8,887 nt of DNA. It comes from an uncultured Ruminococcus sp. (GTDB taxonomy: Bacteria > Bacillota_A > Clostridia > Oscillospirales > Ruminococcaceae). This document shows, piece after piece, positions 1 through 5,363 of this stretch. The notes below the pieces were generated by a model that saw only the letters and a program-made list of their open reading frames with translations, did not search any database and was not told the origin of the DNA. A program made the translations under genes and the position numbers. Numbering within the stretch: the stretch's first letter is position 1; every line of letters begins with the position of its first letter. The stretch is taken from positions 1 through 8,887 of the forward strand of contig CACZPE010000063.1 in NCBI GenBank assembly GCA_902782875.1. Direction: 5' to 3'.

Positions 1-12
1 CAAAGTTTAGTG

Positions 13-18
13 TATAAT
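13..18 (+). promoter_or_regulatory. Probable -10 box of the biotin-carboxyltransferase operon
   Basis: A perfect TATAAT lies at 13-18 in an A/T-rich stretch. The matching -35 would fall outside the left edge, so only half the promoter is visible. A start site near 25 would give a leader of about 45 nt before the ATG at 70, and would exclude the upstream in-frame ATG at 10 because that lies before the -10 box. It suggests that the carboxyltransferase gene is the first gene of its operon. Confidence 0.55.
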
Positions 19-69
19 CATAATCGGGTATGTTTTCATTTAAAAGTTTACTCAGACGGAGGAAGATAT

Positions 70-1428
70 ATGATAACAAAAAGCAGAGAGGAGCAGCTTG
101 CCGAGTATATGCAGCGCGGTACACCCGCACATGACCGGCTCGCTCTCCTTTTTGATGAAGGCCAGTATACGGAATTCGGCTCGGGCTTCAGAGGCAGAAG
201 CGGAGATTCCGTAGTCACGGCATACGGCTACATAGGCGGTACTCCTGCATATGCATTCGCGCAGAACAGTGATTCATTCGGCGGTGCAGTCGACAGACAG
301 CATGCTGAGAAGATAGCTGCCGCTCTTGATCTTGCCGCAAGAAACGGTATGCCTGTTATCGGCATATACGATTCCCACGGTGCATTTACCGATGACGGCG
401 CTGAGGCTCTCAACGCATACAGCCTCATACTCTCCAAAATGACAGAGATCTCCGGTATTGTTCCCACTGTTTCTGTGATATCCGGTATCTGCTCAGGCTC
501 CATGTCACTTATAGCTGCCAGTGCTGATATCACTGTCATGACAGATAAGGCAGAGCTTTATCTTGACTGTGCGGACAAGTCTGACAAGGAAGCTGCAGGC
601 GCTCTCGGAGTGCTCCAGATGTGCGCTTCGGACGATATGGAAGCATTTGACAAGGTGAGAAGATATATCTCGCTCATGCCGCAGAACAATCTCTCTGCAG
701 CTCCCGAATATGAATATGATATCCCTGTATCGGCATCCTTCAGTGATGCTGCAGCCGCAGCTGCTTCAATAGCTGATGAAGGCTCACTTCTTGAGCTCTC
801 CTGCTGCTACGGCGACGCTGCCTATACCGCTCTTGCTACCATAAACGGCTCTGCAGCAGGTATTGCAGCCACTAACAAGACCGATTCCGCGCTCACCGCC
901 GATGATATGGCAAAGCTTGCAAGATTTGTACGTCTCTGCGATGCTTACGGCATACCGGTAGTGACTATAATAGACTGCAAGGGCATAGACAGCAAGGGAG
1001 CTGCTCTCCGCTCGCTCGCAAGGCTCTCGGGTGCATACTCCGAGGCTGTATGCCCCAAGATAACACTTATCACAGGCACTGCAACAGGTCCTGTATTCAC
1101 AGCTCTCTGCGGCAAAAACGTATCCGCAGATGCGGTATACGCTCTCCCCGAGGCTGTGATAGCACCCCTGGCACCCCTTACCGCTGCAGAATTCCTGTAT
1201 CATGACAGACTTGCAGGCGCATCCGACACAGCCTCCGCAAGACAGGCGATAGCTGATGAATACGCTGCAAATGAGGCATCTGCATTCTGCGCTGCCGAAA
1301 AGGGCGCTGTCGATACCATAGTTACCGCCGAGTACGCAAGAGCTGCAGTAGCTTCCGCTCTTGAATTCTCCGCAGGAAAGAGACTTCTCCGCAGGATGCC
1401 CAGAAAACACAGCCTGCTTCCGATGTAA
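70..1428 (+). CDS. Carboxyl transferase domain protein, short and divergent (12S / MmdA / PCC-beta-like)
   Basis: The 452-residue product has the two-lobed crotonase-type fold of CoA carboxyltransferases, which move a carboxyl group between an acyl-CoA and biotin. The N-lobe (about 20-170) shows DSHGAF at 101-106 where relatives have DSGGAR, and GICSGSMSL at 139-147 where they have GpCAGGAvY. The C-lobe (about 255-452) shows ARFVRLCDAYGIPVVTIID at 284-302 and ends in a PRKHSLLPM tail like the usual rKHGN-PL. Relatives are usually about 510-525 residues; here the middle and the C-lobe oxyanion segment are short, and GFLPG is replaced by KGIDSKG. The start at 70 is chosen because GGAGGA (58-63) lies 6 nt upstream. 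The biotin carrier gene follows 23 nt later. Methylmalonyl-CoA or propionyl-CoA would be the family default substrate, but the altered motifs leave substrate and activity open. Confidence 0.85.
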   Translation: MITKSREEQLAEYMQRGTPAHDRLALLFDEGQYTEFGSGFRGRSGDSVVTAYGYIGGTPAYAFAQNSDSFGGAVDRQHAEKIAAALDLAARNGMPVIGIYDSHGAFTDDGAEALNAYSLILSKMTEISGIVPTVSVISGICSGSMSLIAASADITVMTDKAELYLDCADKSDKEAAGALGVLQMCASDDMEAFDKVRRYISLMPQNNLSAAPEYEYDIPVSASFSDAAAAAASIADEGSLLELSCCYGDAAYTALATINGSAAGIAATNKTDSALTADDMAKLARFVRLCDAYGIPVVTIIDCKGIDSKGAALRSLARLSGAYSEAVCPKITLITGTATGPVFTALCGKNVSADAVYALPEAVIAPLAPLTAAEFLYHDRLAGASDTASARQAIADEYAANEASAFCAAEKGAVDTIVTAEYARAAVASALEFSAGKRLLRRMPRKHSLLPM

Positions 1429-1451
1429 AATTATATAGAAGGTGACTTGAA

Positions 1452-1823
1452 ATGAAAAGATATAACATAACCGTAAACGGCAAAGCATACGATGTTGAGG
1501 TAGAGGAAGTAGGCGGTTCTGCTCCCGCAGCAGCCCCTGCAGCCGCTTCTGCTCCCGCTGCCGCACCTGCGGCTGCTCCCGCTCCCAAGGCTGCAGCTCC
1601 TGTCGGTGCAGGCACTCCCGTAAAGGCTCCCATGCCCGGCAATATCCTTGACGTAAAGGTAAGCGTAGGCGATACAGTATCCGTAGGTCAGGTGCTCGTT
1701 ATACTCGAGGCTCTCAAGATGGAGAACGATATCGTTGCCAACGCATCCGGCAAGATCACTTCTCTTACCGTAAAGAAGGGTGATTCTGTAAACTCCGACG
1801 ACGTTATCGCCACCATAGCATAA
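1452..1823 (+). CDS. Biotin carboxyl carrier protein (1.3S-like biotin/lipoyl attachment protein)
   Basis: This 123-residue protein has a short N-terminal beta segment (1-20), a flexible Ala/Pro linker (about 22-56) and a biotinyl domain (57-123). The domain carries KAPMPGNI at 58-65 and the biotinylation motif EALKMEN at 86-92, with the biotinyl lysine at Lys89. It ferries the carboxyl group between the two flanking carboxyltransferases and must be biotinylated by BirA. From memory, total length and the position of the biotinyl lysine match the 1.3S subunit of Propionibacterium transcarboxylase. An AAGGTGA Shine-Dalgarno about 7 nt upstream supports the start. The downstream carboxyltransferase starts 12 nt after the stop, so the genes are surely co-transcribed. 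It equally resembles the gamma/delta carrier subunits of Na+-pumping decarboxylases. Confidence 0.93.
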   Translation: MKRYNITVNGKAYDVEVEEVGGSAPAAAPAAASAPAAAPAAAPAPKAAAPVGAGTPVKAPMPGNILDVKVSVGDTVSVGQVLVILEALKMENDIVANASGKITSLTVKKGDSVNSDDVIATIA

Positions 1824-1835
1824 GGAAGTGCGAGC

Positions 1836-3230
1836 ATGAAGAAGATCAATATTACAGAAACAATCCTCAGAGATGCTCACCAGTCACTCATAGCAACGAG
1901 AATGAGCATAGACGAAATGCTCCCCATAATGCAGGAGCTCGACAAGGTCGGCTACTATTCCGCAGAGGTATGGGGCGGTGCAACCTTCGATTCATGCATA
2001 CGCTTTCTCGATGAGGACCCCTGGGAGAGACTGCGCATAATCAGGAAGAATATGCCCAACACCAAGCTGCAGATGCTTTTCCGCGGCCAGAATATGCTCG
2101 GATATCGTCACTATGCCGATGATGTTCTTGAATACTTCGTTCAGAAGACCGTTGCCAACGGTATGGACATCATAAGGATATTTGATGCTCTCAATGATAT
2201 AAGAAACCTGCATACCGCTATAAAGGCAGCCAAGAAGGAGGGCGCACACGCTCAGGTAGCGATGTCTTTCACCCTCGGCGATGTATTCACCGATGAGTAC
2301 TATGTAAACTACGCAAAGCAGTGTGAGAGCGAAGGCGCTGATTCCATATGCCTGAAGGATATGGCAGCACTCCTTACTCCCTACAGGGCAGCAAGCCTTA
2401 CAAAGGCTCTCAAGGAGAATATCAGCATCCCCGTAGGCATACACACCCACTACACATCGGGCCTTGCTTCCATGTGTCTGCTCAAGGCCATTGAAAACGG
2501 CTGCGATATCGTAGATACCGCTATGTCTCCCCTTGCACACGGCACATCACATACTCCCACAGAGTCTATGGTAGCCGCACTTCAGGGCACAGAATACGAC
2601 ACAGGTCTTGATCTTGTGAAGCTCACTGAGATACGCTCCTACTTCATGAAGCTCAGACAGAAGTATATCGACAGCGGCCTTCTCGACCCGAAGATACTCG
2701 TATGCGACGCAAACGCACTTATCTATCAGGTTCCCGGCGGCATGCTCTCCAATCTTCTTTCCCAGCTCAAGCAGGCCGGCAAGGAAGACAAGTTTGAGGA
2801 AGTTCTCAGAGAGGTCCCCAGAGTACGTGCAGACGCAGGTAATATTCCTCTGGTTACACCTTCTTCCCAGATCGTGGGTACACAGGCTGTATTCAACGTA
2901 ATCAACGGTGAGCGCTACAAGACCACCACCAAGGAATTCAAGGACGTTGTTGCAGGAAGATACGGCAAGACTCCCACACCCATCGATCCCGAGTTCAGAA
3001 AGAAGATACTCGGCGATGAAGAGGCTATCGAATGCCGTCCCGCAGACCTTCTCGAACCCGAGCTCGACAAGCTCAGAGAGGAATGCGCAGAATGGACAGA
3101 GCAGGAGGAGGACGTCCTCACCTACGCTATGTTCCCGAAGATCGCACCCAAGTTCTTTGAGAAGAGAAGAAACAAGAAATACGGCATAGACAAGAACTCC
3201 GATGCCGCAAACAAGATACATACCATGTAA
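1836..3230 (+). CDS. oadA: Pyruvate/oxaloacetate carboxyltransferase (OadA / PycB / transcarboxylase 5S type)
   Basis: The 464-residue product is a TIM-barrel carboxyltransferase that moves CO2 between biotin and pyruvate/oxaloacetate. Family motifs occur in order: ETILRDAHQSL at 8-18 with metal ligand Asp13, GGATFD at 47-52, FRGQNMLGY at 82-90, RIFDALND at 114-121, CLKDMAALL at 172-180 with the lysine (Lys174) that is carbamylated in relatives, HTH at 203-205 supplying two metal-ligand histidines, DTAMSPLAHGTSHTPTES at 227-244, and YQVPGGMLSNL at 296-306. The C-terminal conserved PYC/OADA helical domain follows, ending near TYAMFPKIAPKFFEKR. All catalytic residues look intact. The C-terminal biotinyl domain of classic OadA is absent; the preceding gene supplies it. 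GGAAG lies upstream of the ATG. Whether the enzyme acts as oxaloacetate decarboxylase alpha, pyruvate carboxylase B or the 5S part of a transcarboxylase cannot be settled from this protein alone. Confidence 0.93.
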   Translation: MKKINITETILRDAHQSLIATRMSIDEMLPIMQELDKVGYYSAEVWGGATFDSCIRFLDEDPWERLRIIRKNMPNTKLQMLFRGQNMLGYRHYADDVLEYFVQKTVANGMDIIRIFDALNDIRNLHTAIKAAKKEGAHAQVAMSFTLGDVFTDEYYVNYAKQCESEGADSICLKDMAALLTPYRAASLTKALKENISIPVGIHTHYTSGLASMCLLKAIENGCDIVDTAMSPLAHGTSHTPTESMVAALQGTEYDTGLDLVKLTEIRSYFMKLRQKYIDSGLLDPKILVCDANALIYQVPGGMLSNLLSQLKQAGKEDKFEEVLREVPRVRADAGNIPLVTPSSQIVGTQAVFNVINGERYKTTTKEFKDVVAGRYGKTPTPIDPEFRKKILGDEEAIECRPADLLEPELDKLREECAEWTEQEEDVLTYAMFPKIAPKFFEKRRNKKYGIDKNSDAANKIHTM

Positions 3231-3236
3231 TGATAA

Positions 3237-3268
3237 CGGGGCTGTTTTTAAGCAGCCCCGATTTTTTA
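3237..3268 (+). terminator. Rho-independent terminator of the biotin operon
   Basis: An 8-bp perfect GC-rich stem (CGGGGCTG at 3237-3244 with CAGCCCCG at 3253-3260, extendable by T-G and T-A pairs) is followed by a six-T run at 3262-3267. It begins 6 nt after the last stop codon and closes the three-gene unit. Confidence 0.93.
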
Positions 3269-3285
3269 TATAAACACATAAAACA

Positions 3286-3309
3286 AAAGGCGCACCTTCG
3301 TGCGCCTTT
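3286..3309 (-). terminator. Rho-independent terminator of the tRNA-Thr gene
   Basis: A perfect 10-bp stem (AAAGGCGCAC with GTGCGCCTTT, tetraloop 3296-3299) is followed on the minus strand by TTTTGTTTT. The first base of the hairpin is the last A of the tRNA CCA end, so termination is immediately adjacent to the mature 3' end. With the facing terminator at 3237 it forms a tail-to-tail pair. Confidence 0.88.
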
Positions 3310-3384
3310 GGAGCTGGAAACGTGACTTGAACACGCGACCTGCGCATTACGAATGCGCCGCTCTACCAACTGAGCTATTCCAGC
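3309..3384 (-). tRNA. tRNA-Thr, anticodon CGU, CCA encoded
   Basis: The 76-nt gene folds into a full cloverleaf. The acceptor stem is GCTGGAA/TTCCAGC; the D stem is GCTC/GAGC with loop AGTTGGTA; the anticodon stem is GCGCA/TGCGC with loop TTCGTAA; the T stem is GCGTG/CACGT with loop TTCAAGT; the discriminator base is T, followed by CCA. The anticodon CGT (3349-3351 on the plus strand) decodes ACG threonine codons. All invariant positions that I checked are present. The transcript probably starts near 3611, giving a leader of more than 200 nt, unusually long for a single tRNA, which contains a broken copy of the same gene. Confidence 0.96.
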
Positions 3385-3404
3385 ATTATTCAATTATCAT
3401 CATA

Positions 3405-3423
3405 GCAGGTCGCTGCGACCTGC
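3405..3423. repeat. 19-nt perfect inverted repeat next to the tRNA remnant
   Basis: GCAGGTCGCTGCGACCTGC is a 9-bp perfect palindrome around one central base. Its right arm is the remnant of tRNA positions 42-50 (variable region and start of the T stem); its left arm is an inverted copy of that piece. No T run follows on either strand, so it is not a classical terminator. In the tRNA leader RNA it would form a short stable hairpin. Confidence 0.75.
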
Positions 3424-3572
3424 GCATATACAGTCAGAAATATAGTCGCCCTGCTCGGCTCACGCTCTCGCATTGCTCCTTATTTCTTCCCTTCGCATAC
3501 TCCCTCCCTCTGCCACCGGCAGCGGTCGTATGCTCAGCAAATGCGCTGCTCTACCAACTGAGCTATTCCAGC
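3415..3572 (-). pseudogene. tRNA-Thr remnant interrupted at the anticodon
   Basis: Reading the minus strand from 3572, tRNA positions 1-33 match the intact tRNA-Thr with one difference (G26 to A). Identity stops exactly at the first anticodon base. After an unrelated stretch (3428-3539), 13 nt identical to tRNA positions 38-50 reappear at 3427-3415. The rest of the T arm, the 3' acceptor strand and CCA are missing, so no functional tRNA can be made. The two acceptor/D-arm copies form a direct repeat (3352-3384 and 3540-3572, 188 nt apart). It lies downstream of the promoter and upstream of the intact gene, so it should be transcribed as part of the same precursor. Confidence 0.82.
3428..3539. 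repeat. Structured insert of about 112 nt inside the tRNA remnant, possible small repeat element
   Basis: The stretch separating the two tRNA pieces contains a hairpin at 3495-3533: outer arms GCATAC/GTATGC and inner arms CTGCC (3510-3514) / GGCAG (3518-3522) with a 3-nt loop. The remainder has no convincing ORF. Its strand-biased composition (minus strand rich in GAG/GCG/AAG) and position inside a tRNA are what a small non-autonomous mobile or REP-like repeat would look like. Only one copy is in the window, so its repetitive nature is inferred. It is too short for a typical group I intron. Confidence 0.45.
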
Positions 3573-3617
3573 ATACATAATATCTACGGCATTTAGCGCC
3601 GTTTTCGCAACTATCAT

Positions 3618-3646
3618 ATTATACACTAATTAGCCCTGAAAGTCAA
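3618..3646 (-). promoter_or_regulatory. Consensus sigma-A promoter for the tRNA-Thr transcript
   Basis: On the minus strand TTGACT (3646-3641), a 17-nt spacer and TATAAT (3623-3618) form a near-perfect housekeeping promoter. The predicted start is near 3611, about 38 nt before the tRNA remnant and about 227 nt before the intact tRNA. No other promoter of this quality is seen between remnant and intact gene, so it probably serves both. Confidence 0.85.
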
Positions 3647-3679
3647 TACCTTTTCACAAAAAATAATTTTCAAAAAGAT

Positions 3680-3708
3680 TTGATATTTTCATACAGATGT
3701 GATATAAT
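3680..3708 (+). promoter_or_regulatory. Consensus sigma-A promoter for the signal-peptidase-like gene
   Basis: TTGATA (3680-3685), a 17-nt spacer and TATAAT (3703-3708) predict a start near 3715 and a leader of about 35 nt. It is divergent from the tRNA promoter, with only 33 nt between the two -35 boxes. The in-frame ATG at 3714 falls at the predicted start and has no room for a ribosome site, which supports the ATG at 3750. Confidence 0.85.
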
Positions 3709-3749
3709 ATAATGTGGTTTATTATTCTGGTTTATATGCGGAGGGTCAT

Positions 3750-5309
3750 ATGTCTAAAAAGGGTTCGGCTAAATCATCAAAGATCTTTTCGGTCATTGAG
3801 GGCATTATAATAGCGATATTCATACTGTTCATCGCAGGTATGCTCTTTCTTTATTTCACATTCAGCGATGCGGGGGCAGCGCCCACCATATTCGGTCATA
3901 TAGTATATCAGACCAAGGCGGTGAATATGCAGCCCGCCATCAACAAAGACGATGCGGTGATAGGAAAAAGCTCTGCCGCACAGGAAGCCAAGGCAGGCGA
4001 GGTAGTGCTCTGCAAGCTTGACGACCGTATCGTTGTCGCCAGGATAGACAGTATCATCAACGAGAACGGCACGCTTTACTACAACGTAAAATTTGACACT
4101 GCCGCCGCCAACGATATACACAGGATAGCTCCGACGGATCTGATAGCCGGTGATATCCACAAATCCGTTCCGCTCGGCAGACTGCTGAGCTTTGCGACAT
4201 CGACTTTAGGCATAATGCTTGTCATAATTATCCCAAGCTTTGTCATCATCGTACTTCAGATAATAAAGATAGTCAACTCCAAGCACAGCAAGGAGGAGGC
4301 AGTAAATCTCGACGAGCTCAACGATATCATGCGTTCGAGCGATTATCCCGAAGAGACATTTCTGCCCATATCACAGGGTGTGCCGCTCAACACCGAGCAC
4401 CCCGAGGGGCTCGGAGATGCTACGGAAATAGCATTTGTAAACAACAGGCCTGTTTCTCCCATACTTGAGGATGCTCCTGCCGATCTCGACAGTGAGAAGA
4501 GCGTATCGTTCGCAGGCCCCACGGCTGTGGATATATTCACGGAGGACGAGGAATTCTTTGCCGAAAAGCCGCAGAAGGACAGCTACAATGTATTCGGCGA
4601 GAATATGTTTGCCAATAAACAAGCTGTTCCCGAAGAAACACCTCCCCCACCGCCTTCTCCCGACAGCATCCTTGCTGCAGAGTTCTACGGCATTACAGAA
4701 GAAGTCCGTTCGCATCAGGAAAAGCGCAGGATTGAGGAAGAAGCCGCAAGCGGAAATGCATTTGAAGATCCCTTCGACAGCAAGGCTGACTCGATACTCT
4801 CGGGTATAGACGAAACTCTCATAGAGCCTGAGGAATCCGAAGAGACTGATAAAGAAACGATTTCCGAGGAACAGAACGCATCTGCTGAATTCCTGCAGAT
4901 TCCCGAAGAGACAGAGTATACCGAAGAGCCCGTCAGCGAAGCTGTTCCCGAGCCTGTGCAGGAGGGACCCGTACAGTCCGGTTATCAGGGATATGACTTC
5001 TTTGCTCCCTCGTCAGGATTTATACCCGGCACGATAGAAGAGGCTGTCCCTGCTGAAGATATGACCATGGCCGAAAGCGAACCTGCTCCCGAGCCTGAGG
5101 CTGCTGCAGAAGAGCCTGCTGCCGATATCTCACCTGTTGTTATGGATATTCCGAGCAGAGGCGAGGAACCTGTTCAGGTGAGCGAACCTGCAGAGGCACC
5201 CGCCAAGACCGTAAAGGTCAGAAAGGTCATAAAGAAGAAAAGAGAAAAGGTTTCCGTTGATGATCTGCTGAATATGATAGATGAAGAGGAAACCAAGATA
5301 AACAGTTGA
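3750..5309 (+). CDS. Signal-peptidase-I-like (SipW type) membrane protein lacking the catalytic dyad, with long acidic tail
   Basis: The 519-residue product has a Lys-rich N-terminus, TM1 (about 17-37), an S24/S26-like domain (about 48-145), TM2 (about 153-173) and a C-terminal tail (174-519) predicted to be cytoplasmic. The domain follows the SipW/archaeal-type pattern: a SGSMeP-like box, GEVVLCKL for GDvItf, VARI for tHRI, VKFD for TKGD, DLIAGDIHKSVPLGRLL for the viGkvv-iP-lG block, then TM2. The nucleophile Ser is replaced by Asn59 (NMQP) and the general-base His by Ala97 (VVARI), so peptidase activity is unlikely. The tail is rich in Glu, Pro and Ala, probably disordered, and ends in a basic patch (KVRKVIKKKREK) followed by an amphipathic SVDDLLNMIDEEE segment. 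GGAGGG (3740-3745) decides the start. It is a single-gene unit with its own promoter and terminator. A scaffold or regulator derived from a signal peptidase is my inference; no function is known to me. Confidence 0.78.
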   Translation: MSKKGSAKSSKIFSVIEGIIIAIFILFIAGMLFLYFTFSDAGAAPTIFGHIVYQTKAVNMQPAINKDDAVIGKSSAAQEAKAGEVVLCKLDDRIVVARIDSIINENGTLYYNVKFDTAAANDIHRIAPTDLIAGDIHKSVPLGRLLSFATSTLGIMLVIIIPSFVIIVLQIIKIVNSKHSKEEAVNLDELNDIMRSSDYPEETFLPISQGVPLNTEHPEGLGDATEIAFVNNRPVSPILEDAPADLDSEKSVSFAGPTAVDIFTEDEEFFAEKPQKDSYNVFGENMFANKQAVPEETPPPPPSPDSILAAEFYGITEEVRSHQEKRRIEEEAASGNAFEDPFDSKADSILSGIDETLIEPEESEETDKETISEEQNASAEFLQIPEETEYTEEPVSEAVPEPVQEGPVQSGYQGYDFFAPSSGFIPGTIEEAVPAEDMTMAESEPAPEPEAAAEEPAADISPVVMDIPSRGEEPVQVSEPAEAPAKTVKVRKVIKKKREKVSVDDLLNMIDEEETKINS

Positions 5310-5313
5310 GTAT

Positions 5314-5347
5314 AATGTCCGTTCCGATCACGGAACGGACATTTTTT
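5314..5347 (+). terminator. Rho-independent terminator after the signal-peptidase-like gene
   Basis: A perfect 10-bp stem (GTCCGTTCCG at 5317-5326 with CGGAACGGAC at 5331-5340, loop ATCA) is flanked by further A/T pairs and followed by six T residues (5342-5347). It starts 5 nt after the stop codon. Only 16 nt separate it from the next ATG, so that gene must use read-through or a promoter overlapping this hairpin. Confidence 0.93.
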
Positions 5348-5363
5348 CAGAAAGAGTGATGAT

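Noticed and set aside
10..69. Upstream 20-codon extension of the first carboxyltransferase from the ATG at 10
   Set aside because: It would begin before the -10 box at 13-18, has no visible ribosome site, and family similarity begins after the ATG at 70, which has GGAGGA at ideal spacing.
1322..1642. Minus-strand frame rich in Ala/Gly opposite the biotin carrier linker
   Set aside because: It is a mirror of the Ala/Pro-coding linker and of the end of the first gene; no family resemblance or ribosome site.
3415..3572. Group I or other self-splicing intron in the tRNA anticodon loop
   Set aside because: The insert is only about 112 nt, I see no P/Q/R/S-like core, and the 3' tRNA half (T arm, acceptor, CCA) is missing, so splicing could not restore a tRNA.
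3300..3596. Plus-strand open frame of 98 codons across the tRNA and its remnant
   Set aside because: It is antisense to an intact tRNA, the encoded peptide matches no family I recognise, there is no ribosome site, and the sequence is explained by the tRNA copies and the insert.
3586..3605. Plus-strand terminator-like hairpin ACGGC...GCCGT followed by TTTT
   Set aside because: The stem is only 5 bp and no plus-strand gene needs terminating there; it lies in the minus-strand tRNA leader.
3714..3749. Upstream 12-codon extension of the signal-peptidase-like protein from the ATG at 3714
   Set aside because: It coincides with the predicted transcription start; the ATG at 3750 has GGAGGG upstream and gives a normal Lys-rich N-terminus before TM1.
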